A stretch of 64,000 bases of DNA from Chitinophaga barathri. Its GTDB lineage: Bacteria; Bacteroidota; Bacteroidia; Chitinophagales; Chitinophagaceae. The position numbers and the translations under genes were made by a program. Positions 1 through 8,179 of this stretch are shown one piece after another. Position 1 is the first letter of the stretch. Every line of letters starts with the position of its first letter. The stretch lies in the NCBI RefSeq assembly GCF_003807585.1, contig NZ_RMBX01000008.1, forward strand, positions 62,001 through 126,000. Reading direction: 5' to 3'. Below the pieces are notes generated by a model. The model ran no database searches. It was not told the DNA's origin and worked only from the letters and a program-made list of their open reading frames with translations.

Positions 1-1142
1 GGTACGTGGGCGATGTGTTCGGCAGTGCGCTGGCGGCGGAAGGCATCTTTGCCTTTGCGTTGGAATCGGGTTTTCTCGGCATCCTGATCTTCGGCTGGAA
101 CCGGGTGGGCAAAGGCGTTCATTTCTTTTCCACGATCATGGTGGCGCTGGGCTCCATCTTCTCCGCCATCTGGATCGTGGTGGCCAATAGCTGGCAGCAA
201 ACGCCCACCGGCTACGTGATTGAAGGCGAAGGGCTGGAAGCGAGGGCGATCATTACAGACTTCTGGGAAATGGTGTTTAATCCCTCATCCGTAGACCGTT
301 TGTCGCATGTGCTCATCGGCGCTTTCCTCGCCGGTTCGTTCCTGGTGATGAGCGTGGCCGCCTGGTATATTGTAAAGGACCGGTTTGTAACCCCGGCAAA
401 AGCGATGTTCAAAATAGGACTTACCGTAGCCGCTATCAGCGCACTGGCCCAGCTTTTCACCGGGCACCGCTCCGCGGAATATGTGAGCGAATACCAACCC
501 GCCAAACTCGCGGCCATGGAAGGGCACTTCGACAGCTCAGGCGTGGCGGATATGTACATTGTGGGATGGGTGGATAAACAGTCCGGGCACACAGCCGGCA
601 TCCGCATCCCCGGCGGGCTTTCGTTCCTCACGCACGGTAGCTTCTCCGCCCCCGTTACCGGCCTGAAAGCTTTCCCTGAAAACGAACGGCCCGGCGCGGT
701 GAACTTCGTATTCCAGACGTATCACCTGATGGTGGCCATCGGCGTGACTTTGATAGGGCTTACCCTGCTGGCTTTGTACCTGCTCTGGAAGAAAAAACTC
801 TTTAACCGGAAATGGCTGATGACCATTTTCGTTTGGGCGGTATTGTTGCCCCAGATCGCCAACCAGGCGGGCTGGTACGCGGCCGAAGTGGGCCGCCAGC
901 CCTGGGTGGTGTACGGCCTCCTCCGCACTTCGGATGCTTTGAGCAAAGACGTAAAGGCAAACCAGGTAATATTTTCCCTGGTGCTTTTTACATTGGTCTA
1001 CACCCTTCTTTTTATCCTGTTCCTTTACCTGCTGAACAAAAAGATCCAGCATGGGCCGGCTATGACGCTCAATGAAGAAGAAGAAAGCGACGAATTCTCA
1101 AAACGTAATATCAAACAACTCCAGGCTCCTGAACATCCCTGA
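1..1142 (+). CDS. cydA: Cytochrome bd oxidase subunit I (5' partial)
   Basis: Membrane subunit carrying the haems of cytochrome bd quinol:O2 oxidoreductase, which oxidises quinol and reduces O2 to water. The reading frame is open to the window edge (the codon at 3-5 is TAC), so the N-terminus lies outside. Seen: the segment with two glutamates (AAEG and ALESGFLG) matching E. coli Glu99/Glu107; SHVLIGA with the b558 histidine; the quinol-loop start PAKLAAMEG holding the conserved Lys and Glu; YHLMVAIG with the b558 methionine; and the signature GRQPWVVYG. The loop between the quinol site and the Met helix is short, which fits the S-type (short Q-loop) subfamily. The stop is 15 bp before cydB, so the two form an operon. 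Confidence 0.95.
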   Translation, partial: YVGDVFGSALAAEGIFAFALESGFLGILIFGWNRVGKGVHFFSTIMVALGSIFSAIWIVVANSWQQTPTGYVIEGEGLEARAIITDFWEMVFNPSSVDRLSHVLIGAFLAGSFLVMSVAAWYIVKDRFVTPAKAMFKIGLTVAAISALAQLFTGHRSAEYVSEYQPAKLAAMEGHFDSSGVADMYIVGWVDKQSGHTAGIRIPGGLSFLTHGSFSAPVTGLKAFPENERPGAVNFVFQTYHLMVAIGVTLIGLTLLALYLLWKKKLFNRKWLMTIFVWAVLLPQIANQAGWYAAEVGRQPWVVYGLLRTSDALSKDVKANQVIFSLVLFTLVYTLLFILFLYLLNKKIQHGPAMTLNEEEESDEFSKRNIKQLQAPEHP

Positions 1143-1157
1143 TAAAACGAACAATTT

Positions 1158-2192
1158 ATGGAAACAATTCTCGGATTAGATCTCCCTACTTTATGGTTCC
1201 TCGTCATTGGCGGCCTCATTACCGGCTATGGCGTGCTGGACGGTTTTGACCTGGGCGCGGGAAGTCTTCACCTCTTTTTTAACAAAGAAGAAAGCAGGCG
1301 CATCGCGCTGAATGCTATCGGGCCGGTGTGGGACGGGAATGAAGTTTGGCTGGTGATTGCCGGGGGCGCATTGTTCGCCGGGTTCCCGCTGGTATACGGC
1401 ACGATCCTGTCAACATTTTATATTCCTTTTATGCTTTTCCTGGTGGCATTGATCTTCAGGGCCATCTCGATAGAGTTCAGGAGCAAAGAGCCGATGGCCT
1501 GGTGGCGGAAAATGTGGGATATCAGCTACATGGCCAGCAGCACGCTCATTACCCTGCTGCTTGGGCTGATATTGGGCAATCTTATCCAGGGCATCCCCAT
1601 CGACGCAACACATGCGTTCACCGGCGATCTTTTTACTTTTTTTAACCCTTACGCCGTCCTGATCGCCTTCACCACCCTTTCCCTGTTTATGCTGCATGGC
1701 GCAATTTACCTTGTGATGAAAACGGAAAACAGGCTGTACGCCAAACTTACCGTGCTGGTGAACAATTGCAGCAAGTTCTTTATCCTTTGTTTTATACTCT
1801 CCAGCATGTCTACACTGATCTATATCCCCCATATGAGTGAGGAGTTCAAACAAAACCCCTGGTTGTTTGCCCTTCCGCTGCTCGCTGTGCTCACGGTGCT
1901 GAACATCAAAAGGAATATCGACGCCCGCAAATACTTCACCGCATTTGTCTTCTCAAGCTGCATTACGGCGATCCTGCTTATCCTGTTCGCCATCGGGCTG
2001 TATCCCAATATCGTTATTTCCACGCTGGACCCTGCCTTCAGCATCAGTATCTATGATGCTGCCTCTTCTCCCAAATCACTGAGGATCATGCTGTTGATGG
2101 CCGCCATCGGTACGCCGCTGGTGATTTCTTATACAATATTTGTTTTCTGGACCTTCAGGGGTAAAGTGAAGCTGAACGAAATGAGTTATTAG
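1158..2192 (+). CDS. cydB: Cytochrome bd oxidase subunit II
   Basis: Second membrane subunit of the bd quinol oxidase, needed for assembly and stability of the complex. At 344 aa it has the usual length. The N-terminal motif ITGYGVLDGFDLGAG is the family signature, followed by GPVWDGNEVWLV, and roughly eight to nine hydrophobic segments cover the protein. The ATG at 1158 follows cydA by 15 bp. No CydX-like small ORF or cydDC follows; the operon ends at two hairpins in 2222-2373. Confidence 0.95.
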   Translation: METILGLDLPTLWFLVIGGLITGYGVLDGFDLGAGSLHLFFNKEESRRIALNAIGPVWDGNEVWLVIAGGALFAGFPLVYGTILSTFYIPFMLFLVALIFRAISIEFRSKEPMAWWRKMWDISYMASSTLITLLLGLILGNLIQGIPIDATHAFTGDLFTFFNPYAVLIAFTTLSLFMLHGAIYLVMKTENRLYAKLTVLVNNCSKFFILCFILSSMSTLIYIPHMSEEFKQNPWLFALPLLAVLTVLNIKRNIDARKYFTAFVFSSCITAILLILFAIGLYPNIVISTLDPAFSISIYDAASSPKSLRIMLLMAAIGTPLVISYTIFVFWTFRGKVKLNEMSY

Positions 2193-2221
2193 GTTAAAAT
2201 GCCGGTTAAGAAGCAAAAAAG

Positions 2222-2249
2222 AAGCCCCGATAAGGAATTATCAGGGCTT
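2222..2249 (+). terminator. Hairpin after cydB
   Basis: Arms AAGCCCCGATAA and TTATCAGGGCTT (one C-A mismatch) around a four-base loop, 30 bp past the cydB stop. Only a short T run follows, so it may be a weak terminator or an mRNA 3'-end stabiliser. Confidence 0.6.
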
Positions 2250-2344
2250 TACCATTTAACCTAACTATATGCTGTAACAGCAACTAGTATTATAAATATC
2301 TTATTAGTTGTGTCTTTATGATTGGTTAGACGTCCTTATTTCCT

Positions 2345-2373
2345 AAAACATGTGCGTTGAAACATGTTTTTTT
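2345..2373 (+). terminator. Second hairpin downstream of cydAB with T tract
   Basis: A perfect 9-bp stem (AAAACATGT / ACATGTTTT) with an 8-base loop runs directly into a T run. It has the form of a rho-independent terminator on the plus strand and may back up the hairpin at 2222-2249. Confidence 0.55.
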
Positions 2374-2462
2374 CTGTCGTCATACCATTTGACTATTTAA
2401 AAAGACTTTGGTTTAAATACGTCAAAAAGATTTCCGGGGTTTCCTTGGCGCCGGGGAAAATG

Positions 2463-2470
2463 TAAATTTG
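2463..2470 (+). promoter_or_regulatory. Bacteroidota -7 promoter element (TAAATTTG)
   Basis: Matches the TAnnTTTG consensus and lies only 4 bp before the ATG at 2475, so a transcript from it would be nearly leaderless. No well-spaced -33 TTG is evident; the nearest, at 2445, is spaced 15 bp. This is a consensus match only. Confidence 0.35.
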
Positions 2471-2474
2471 GCTT

Positions 2475-3434
2475 ATGAACCGCATCGACCGCCTAACTGC
2501 TATACTTATACAGCTTCAAGGGAAAAAAATTGTGAAAGCCCAGGAAATAGCCGACCGGTATAACCTGAGCCTCCGCACCGTGTACCGGGACGTAAAAGCC
2601 CTGATGGAAGCCGGCGTGCCTATTGGTTCCGAAGCCGGCACCGGTTATTATATCGTGGATGGTTACCATCTGCCCCCCATTATGTTTAACCGTACCGAAG
2701 CCGCCGCGCTGCTCACCGGCGAAAAACTCATGGAAAAACACAGCGACCGGTCCAACCATCAGCAGTTCAGCAATGCCATGCAAAAGATCAGGGCCGTACT
2801 GCGCGGCAACGACAAAGACTTCCTCGAATCACTGGACGACAATATCGCCGTGCTGCGCAGCCCAAGGGTATCCACGGACGAGCAGTTTCCCAACCGCTTC
2901 CTGACGGACATCCAGGAAGCTGTGGCCCGCCAGCGCGTGCTGTCCATGGAGTATTATTCCTTTCACAGCGATTCCGTCAGCCGCCGGGAGATTGAGCCCA
3001 TCGGCATTTTTCATATGAACAGCAGCTGGCACCTCATCGGGTATTGCCTGCTCAGGAAAGATTACCGCGATTTCAGGGCGGACCGTATCAAATCTCTCCA
3101 TCTTACCGATAAGAACTTCGACAAAAGCAAGCGGATGGGCCTCCAGGAGTATATCAGCAAAGAATTCCAGGCGGAATCCGAGCAGCCTACCCTGGTAAAG
3201 ATCCGGTTCTCGCACGATGTGGCCCGTTATCTCCGGGAACAGAAATATTATTACGGCGTGGTGCACGAGAAAAGTGAAGAACAGTATGTGGAGATGCATT
3301 TTATGTATAATCATCTCAGCTACTTTGCCCGCTGGCTGATGATGATGGGCAAAGGCGCCACCATCGTTGAACCCCAGGACCTGAAACAGCTGGTCCGCAA
3401 ACAAATTGATGAACTGGATAAACACCACTCCTGA
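2475..3434 (+). CDS. WYL-domain transcriptional regulator (YafY/DeoR-like HTH)
   Basis: Predicted DNA-binding regulator of 319 aa. Residues about 5-60 form an HTH_11 winged helix with the pattern YNLSLRTVYRDVKAL. Residues about 140-220 form a WYL ligand-sensing domain containing SSWHLIGYCLL followed by FRADRI, and a WCX-like C-terminal part follows. WYL regulators bind nucleotides, nucleic acids or other small ligands; the ligand here is unknown. The next gene, 48 bp downstream on the same strand, is a GyrI-like small-molecule-binding protein, a common partner, so the two are probably co-transcribed. Confidence 0.9.
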   Translation: MNRIDRLTAILIQLQGKKIVKAQEIADRYNLSLRTVYRDVKALMEAGVPIGSEAGTGYYIVDGYHLPPIMFNRTEAAALLTGEKLMEKHSDRSNHQQFSNAMQKIRAVLRGNDKDFLESLDDNIAVLRSPRVSTDEQFPNRFLTDIQEAVARQRVLSMEYYSFHSDSVSRREIEPIGIFHMNSSWHLIGYCLLRKDYRDFRADRIKSLHLTDKNFDKSKRMGLQEYISKEFQAESEQPTLVKIRFSHDVARYLREQKYYYGVVHEKSEEQYVEMHFMYNHLSYFARWLMMMGKGATIVEPQDLKQLVRKQIDELDKHHS

Positions 3435-3482
3435 CATAAGGCTGTCACACCCCATGGTTTTCTTTGCATAAACTGACAACTT

Positions 3483-4091
3483 ATGCAAAAGACTGACCTT
3501 TCCAAAGAACAGAAACAATACTACCGCGCTAAAGCCGCGCCCGAACTGGTCACCATCGCCGCCGGCAATTACATTGTCGTGGAAGGCGCCGGTGATCCGG
3601 ATACCAGCGATTTTAAGGCAAAGATCAAAGCGCTGTATGCGACCGCTTACAACGTCAAAAAGATCAACAAACTACAAGACAAGGATTTTAAAGTAGCCTC
3701 GCTGGAAGGCCTCTGGTGGACGGAGTGCGGCGAGCCTGTAGGCGACCGCCCGAAGGAGGAATGGCATTGGAAGCTCCAGATCCAGATGCCGTCTTTCGTA
3801 ACCAGGAACGATTTCAAACAGGGCGCCGCGCTCGCCGGCAACAAAAATCTGCCGCATCTTGGTGAGCTGCAATGGGAATCCCAGCCCGCCGCCCTTGCCG
3901 CGCAGATCCTGCATATAGGCCCTTACAGCGAAGAAACACCCACCCTGCAAAAGCTGGATGAATACATTCAGCAACATCATCTTGAAGTGACGGGGGCGCA
4001 TCACGAAATTTATCTCAGCGATCCCGGAAAAACCGCGCCAGGGAAATTAAAAACGATCTTAAGATTGGATGTGAAATCTTTGAGGGATTGA
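3483..4091 (+). CDS. GyrI-like small-molecule-binding domain protein
   Basis: Predicted cytoplasmic protein of 202 aa with a GyrI-like/SOUL-type fold. Family features are the early YIVVEGAGDP strand, the SLEGLWW segment and a late QILHIGPYSEE strand-turn. Members bind hydrophobic or cationic small molecules, and some hydrolyse them. It has no DNA-binding domain of its own and follows the WYL regulator by 48 bp, which suggests ligand binding or sequestration linked to that regulator. The substrate cannot be read from the sequence. Confidence 0.8.
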   Translation: MQKTDLSKEQKQYYRAKAAPELVTIAAGNYIVVEGAGDPDTSDFKAKIKALYATAYNVKKINKLQDKDFKVASLEGLWWTECGEPVGDRPKEEWHWKLQIQMPSFVTRNDFKQGAALAGNKNLPHLGELQWESQPAALAAQILHIGPYSEETPTLQKLDEYIQQHHLEVTGAHHEIYLSDPGKTAPGKLKTILRLDVKSLRD

Positions 4092-4131
4092 ATGACGCTA
4101 AATTTGAAGTAATCCTGAAGCTGGAATGATC

Positions 4132-4177
4132 TGCTGAAACATAATACTGCAAAGCATTTAAGGGAATCGTTTCAGCA
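4132..4177. repeat. Inverted repeat in the intergenic spacer
   Basis: Perfect 9-bp arms TGCTGAAAC (4132-4140) and GTTTCAGCA (4169-4177) are separated by 28 bp, between the converging GyrI-like gene and rnc. It could be part of a bidirectional 3' end, but no T tract is present. Confidence 0.35.
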
Positions 4178-4274
4178 TAACAGGCATTCAATTTTGAAGA
4201 GAAGCTGAGACTGCGCTGGCCGCCAGGTGTCGGGTAGTGGAAGTACTTTGTAAAGCGCAATAAAAAGTGATGGG

Positions 4275-5042
4275 TTATTTGTCATCTGCGCCGATGCCCA
4301 GCAGTTCTATCGCCTGGGAGGCGGCGATCTGGCTGGCGTCCTTTTTATTAAAGGCCTTGCCGGTGCAGATCAGCTCCCCGTTGAGCATGGCGCCCACGGT
4401 GAAGATGCGGCGGCCGTTGTCCATTTGCTCTTCGATCAGTTCAAACTCCAGCGTTTTGCCGTTTTTGTTAGCCCAGCCATAGAGTTTGTTCTTGTGGTTC
4501 ATTTCCACGGTTTCCAGCGCCTCCAGGTCTATGTAGGGTACGAGGATACGTTTGTGTACAAACTGTTTGGTCTGGTTATACCCGCGGTCCAGGTACACGG
4601 CGCCCACGAGGGCTTCGAGGGTATTACCGAATATCTGGCTGATCTTGAGAAAGGAGTTGTATTTGTCGTAGATGGTGAGTTTGCGCAGGCCCATTTTGAT
4701 GGCGATATCATTGAGCTGCTGGCGGTTCACGATCTTAGAACGCATTTCTGTGAGATAACCTTCCGTTTTGTAGGGGTACTTTTTGAAGAGATAGTCGCCG
4801 ATGATGGCGCCCAGGATGGCATCGCCGAGGTATTCCAGGCGCTCGTTGCTTTCAAGGAATTTCTCTTTGCTGGAGCGGTGGCTAAGGGCTACTTCATACA
4901 ACGACAAGTTACCCGGATGAAATCCGAGTAAATTGTAAAGGTCTTTGTACAAGCGCCTTTTCCCGTAGATGATCTTATATAAGAATCCTGGAAATATTTT
5001 CACACAGTCAAGGAACAAATGTTTTGAAAATAACAGAAGCAT
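4275..5042 (-). CDS. rnc: Ribonuclease III
   Basis: Double-strand-specific endoribonuclease for rRNA and mRNA processing. The 255-aa protein has the RNase III catalytic domain at about residues 30-170 with signature NERLEYLGDAILG (E67, E70, D74) and the second acidic motif NTLEALVGAVYLDRG (E143). A double-stranded-RNA-binding domain is at about 180-250. The ATG at 5042 overlaps the end of fabF by 35 bp; no later in-frame ATG exists before the catalytic domain, so the overlap is probably real, although a TTG/GTG start is possible. It is the third gene of acpP-fabF-rnc, a linkage common in Bacteroidota. Confidence 0.95.
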   Translation of the reverse strand: MLLLFSKHLFLDCVKIFPGFLYKIIYGKRRLYKDLYNLLGFHPGNLSLYEVALSHRSSKEKFLESNERLEYLGDAILGAIIGDYLFKKYPYKTEGYLTEMRSKIVNRQQLNDIAIKMGLRKLTIYDKYNSFLKISQIFGNTLEALVGAVYLDRGYNQTKQFVHKRILVPYIDLEALETVEMNHKNKLYGWANKNGKTLEFELIEEQMDNGRRIFTVGAMLNGELICTGKAFNKKDASQIAASQAIELLGIGADDK

Positions 5043-6261
5043 TATGCCCGCCGAACCCGAAGGTATTACTCAGGGCTGCTCTTACTTGTCTTTTTTGTGC
5101 TACGTTAAAGGTAAAGTTCAACCTGGCATCCAGTTGGGGATCGTCCGTGAAGTGGTTGATAGTGGGGGGCACAAGGCCTTCCAATATGCTCTTGATGATG
5201 GTAATGCTCTCCACAGCACCGGCTGCTCCGAGCAGATGCCCGGTCATGGATTTGGTGGAGCTGATATTCAGTTTGTATGCAGCTTCACCGAATACTTGCT
5301 GAATGGCCTTCACCTCCGCGATATCACCAAGCGGGGTGGAGGTTCCGTGAACGTTGATGTAATCTATATCTTCCGCTTGCAGGTTGGCGTCTTTTAAGGC
5401 CGCTTTCATGACATTCAGCGCTCCCAGCCCTTCGGGGTGGGGGGCGGTGATGTGATGTGCATCTGCTGTGGCGCCGCCGCCGGCGAGCTCAACATAGATC
5501 TTTGCACCGCGGGCCATTGCATGTTCGTAGCTTTCCAGCACCAAAGCGCCGGCGCCCTCTCCCATTACAAACCCGTCGCGGTCCAGGTCAAAGGGCCTGG
5601 AAGCTGTTTTCGGATCGTCATTACGCTCGCTCAATGCCTTCATGGCGTTAAACCCGCCAACACAGGGTTCATTGATGATGTTTTCCGATCCGCCGGTAAT
5701 GATCATGTCCGCCTTACCGTAGCGGATGGTGTACATGGCTTCTATTATGGCGTTGGTAGCGGAGGCACATGCCGATACTACCGAAAAGTTAGGGCCTCTG
5801 AAACCATGACGCATGGATATATGCCCCGCGGCTATATCCAGGATCAGGCGGGTGATCAGGAAAGGACTGAAACGCGGGGTACCGTCCCCGGCGTGAAATT
5901 CCTTTAACTCATTTGTGAAGTTGATCATCCCTCCAACACCTGTGCCCCAAATAACACCCACCCGGTCCACATCCACAGAATTCCGGTCAATTTTGGCATC
6001 TGCCACAGCCTGGTCGGCTGCAATGACGGCTGTTTGTGTGAAAGGGTCCATCTTGCGCGCATCCTTCCTGTCCATGTACTGTGCAGGATCAAAGTCTTTC
6101 AGCTCGCAGGCAAAACGGGTTTTGAATTTGGAAGCATCAAACTGCTTGATATAATCAGCGCCGGATACACCGTTCGCCAATCCCTGCCAGAAGGCATCAA
6201 CGGAATTGCCGAGCGGTGTCAGCGCGCCTAAACCTGTAACGACTACTCGTCTTGGTTGCAT
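5008..6261 (-). CDS. fabF: 3-oxoacyl-ACP synthase II (KAS II)
   Basis: Elongating condensing enzyme of type II fatty acid synthesis: it joins acyl groups with malonyl-ACP, releasing CO2. At 417 aa it is full length. The catalytic triad is visible: Cys165 in VVSACASATNA, His305 in NVHGTSTPLGD and His342 in TKSMTGHLLGAAG. The C-terminal GFGGHN loop is present. It lies 22 bp downstream of acpP, its substrate carrier, and its last 35 bp overlap rnc. Expression is expected from the acpP promoter. Confidence 0.96.
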   Translation of the reverse strand: MQPRRVVVTGLGALTPLGNSVDAFWQGLANGVSGADYIKQFDASKFKTRFACELKDFDPAQYMDRKDARKMDPFTQTAVIAADQAVADAKIDRNSVDVDRVGVIWGTGVGGMINFTNELKEFHAGDGTPRFSPFLITRLILDIAAGHISMRHGFRGPNFSVVSACASATNAIIEAMYTIRYGKADMIITGGSENIINEPCVGGFNAMKALSERNDDPKTASRPFDLDRDGFVMGEGAGALVLESYEHAMARGAKIYVELAGGGATADAHHITAPHPEGLGALNVMKAALKDANLQAEDIDYINVHGTSTPLGDIAEVKAIQQVFGEAAYKLNISSTKSMTGHLLGAAGAVESITIIKSILEGLVPPTINHFTDDPQLDARLNFTFNVAQKRQVRAALSNTFGFGGHNASVIFKTFVP

Positions 6262-6283
6262 TAAAACAGTTCTGATTGTTGGA

Positions 6284-6520
6284 TTATTTTACGTGTTCTT
6301 CCAGGTAAGCTACTGCCTGGCCAACAGTGGTGATAGTTTCTGCTTGTTCGTCAGGAATGGAGATGTTGAATTCTTTTTCGAATTCCATGATCAGTTCTAC
6401 CGTATCCAAAGAGTCAGCGCCTAAGTCGTTGGTGAAGCTGGCTTCAGGAGTTACCTCGGCCTCGTCAACGCCTAATTTGTCAATAATGATCTTTTTAACT
6501 CTTGATGCAATGTCTGACAT
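6284..6520 (-). CDS. acpP: Acyl carrier protein
   Basis: Carries growing acyl chains on 4'-phosphopantetheine during fatty acid synthesis. The start at 6520 gives MSDIASRVKK and a 78-aa acidic protein, the normal ACP size; the longer reading from 6556 would add 12 residues not typical of ACP. The attachment serine is Ser37 in GADSLDTVEL. No Shine-Dalgarno sequence is apparent, as usual in this phylum. It is first in the operon with fabF and rnc; a promoter-like pair lies just upstream at 6554-6582. Confidence 0.96.
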   Translation of the reverse strand: MSDIASRVKKIIIDKLGVDEAEVTPEASFTNDLGADSLDTVELIMEFEKEFNISIPDEQAETITTVGQAVAYLEEHVK

Positions 6521-6553
6521 AATTTTAAGTGTTTTTGGTTTAAAACTTGACTG

Positions 6554-6582
6554 CAAAAATATAATTTTTATTCAATTGCCAA
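6554..6582 (-). promoter_or_regulatory. Candidate acpP promoter
   Basis: On the minus strand, TATTTTTG (6561-6554) matches the TAnnTTTG -7 element. A TTG (6582-6580), 18 bp upstream of it, matches the -33 element. It ends 33 bp before the acpP start codon. Inferred from the consensus for Bacteroidota only. Confidence 0.5.
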
Positions 6583-6718
6583 GGATATCAGTCAATTTTA
6601 ACCCAGAATTTCCAATTTACTAACATCTCCGACACCCTTGTAATTCCTGCATTTAACACGCCCTTGGCAGGTTCCAGCCGATTCCATATACATGAAATCG
6701 CTCATGTCTTTTTACGTT

Positions 6719-6846
6719 TTATACCTCCTTTTATACTCCCTTATACCATTATATATGATGTACAACAGCCGCAACGCACTCCAATTACCCGTTATATACC
6801 ATTTAAGTGTTATGACATACAAGTTGACCATTCAACCTTTTATACC
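6719..6846. repeat. Cluster of TTATACC-like motifs
   Basis: TTATACC occurs at 6719, 6741 and 6840. TTATACT is at 6731 and TATATACC ends at 6800. The first three are 10-12 bp apart. Such helical spacing can mark a regulator binding region, but AT-richness alone could produce some of it. Confidence 0.35.
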
Positions 6847-7026
6847 ACCACTTAACCACATTTAAAACCGGAACGGGAACGGCTTAACGTCCAACTATTA
6901 TATTTGTCCGGTTATGAAATCACGTAACTTGCATTAAGCAGGCCCACCAGAACACTAACCCGGGCAGATATTGGCTTCTGACACGGCAAACCGGCAATAG
7001 TTAAACATATTATACTCATTTGAAAC

Positions 7027-8130
7027 ATGCGAAATAAGACCACTAGACTCGTTCTGTTATTCCTCGTACTGGCAGTCGCCGGCTTTTTTATATATAAGCT
7101 GGCAGCAAAAAGCAACAATCCTAAAGAACCCGCAGCAGCAGCAACAGTTGGCGCGGGCGGAGCCGGAGCCGCCAGGGGTGGTGCCGGAAGACCTATACTC
7201 GTTGATGCCTATGTAGTGAACCCTATCAAACTTGATGAAAACATCGAAGCCAGCGGTACCCTCCAGAGCAACGAAGAGGTGGAACTGAAACCCGAAATCA
7301 CCGGGCGCATCACCAATATTTATTTTAAAGAAGGCGTAAAAGTGGGCAAAGGCACCCTGCTGATCAAGCTATATGACGGGGACATCCTTGCACAGATTCG
7401 TAAACTGGAGCTGCAGCAGCAACTGGCCAAAACCACCCTCTCCCGCCAGCAACAGCTGCTGAAGATCAACGGTATCAGCCAGCAGGATGTGGACGTAACC
7501 AGCAACCAGGTGAGCGCCTACTCTGCCGATATTGAATACAACCGTGCCCAGTTGCAGAAAACAGAGATCAGGGCGCCCTTCAGCGGTACCCTCGGCCTGC
7601 GTAATGTGAGTGAAGGCGCCATTGTGGGCCCTACCACCATCATGACCACCCTGCAACAGCTGGACCCCCTGAAAATCGATTTTGCATCCCCGGAGAAATA
7701 TAAGAACGCTATCCATAAAGGTGACCCTGTTACCTTTACCGTGGCCGGCGATACTGTTAAATACCGTGGCAGCATTTATGCAATAGATCCCAAGATAGAC
7801 CTGGCCACCCGCAGCGTGAAGATCCGCGCCCTCGTGCCCAACCCTACAGGCCGGCTGTTCCCCGGGTCTTTCGCCAAAACGACCATACAGCTGAAAGATA
7901 ATCCGAATGCCATCATGATACCCTCTCAGGCAGTGATCCCCGGCACCCGTTTCAAACAGGTGATCGTGGCGGACAGCGGGAAAGCAAGATTCGTAAACGT
8001 GGAAACCGGCATCCGGAACGAAAGCAGCGTGCAGATCACGGACGGATTGCAGGTGGGCGACACCGTTATCACTACCGGTATATTGCAGCTCAAGCCCGGT
8101 ATGCCGTTTAAATATAATAAGGTGCAGTAG
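7027..8130 (+). CDS. RND efflux periplasmic adaptor (membrane fusion protein)
   Basis: Links the inner-membrane RND pump to the outer-membrane channel. The 367-aa protein has an N-terminal membrane anchor (about residues 7-27) followed by an Ala/Gly-rich linker. It then has a lipoyl/barrel-sandwich domain whose first half is EASGTLQSNEEVELKPE, an alpha-hairpin rich in Gln/Leu (about 120-175), and beta-barrel and membrane-proximal domains. No lipobox cysteine is present, so it is anchored by the N-terminal helix rather than by lipid. It is first in the adaptor-pump-channel operon; the next gene starts 49 bp later. Substrates are not predictable. Confidence 0.92.
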   Translation: MRNKTTRLVLLFLVLAVAGFFIYKLAAKSNNPKEPAAAATVGAGGAGAARGGAGRPILVDAYVVNPIKLDENIEASGTLQSNEEVELKPEITGRITNIYFKEGVKVGKGTLLIKLYDGDILAQIRKLELQQQLAKTTLSRQQQLLKINGISQQDVDVTSNQVSAYSADIEYNRAQLQKTEIRAPFSGTLGLRNVSEGAIVGPTTIMTTLQQLDPLKIDFASPEKYKNAIHKGDPVTFTVAGDTVKYRGSIYAIDPKIDLATRSVKIRALVPNPTGRLFPGSFAKTTIQLKDNPNAIMIPSQAVIPGTRFKQVIVADSGKARFVNVETGIRNESSVQITDGLQVGDTVITTGILQLKPGMPFKYNKVQ

Positions 8131-8179
8131 TGCGTTGACTTTGTGCAACGATCATTGATTAACGCTAACAGACATTATC

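Larger units (their letters stand above)
6521..7026. other. Gene-free divergent region between acpP and the RND operon
   Basis: About 500 bp, AT-rich, with no convincing coding ORF; the 63-codon plus-strand ORF at 6664 resembles no known protein. It contains the acpP promoter, a TATATTTG -7 match (6899-6906) 120 bp before the RND adaptor gene, and a cluster of TTATACC-like heptamers at 6719-6846. Confidence 0.6.

Noticed and set aside
6664..6855. 63-codon ORF upstream of the RND operon
   Set aside because: Translation is driven by AT-rich repeats (many Tyr, Ile, Thr); no homology seen and it overlaps regulatory sequence.
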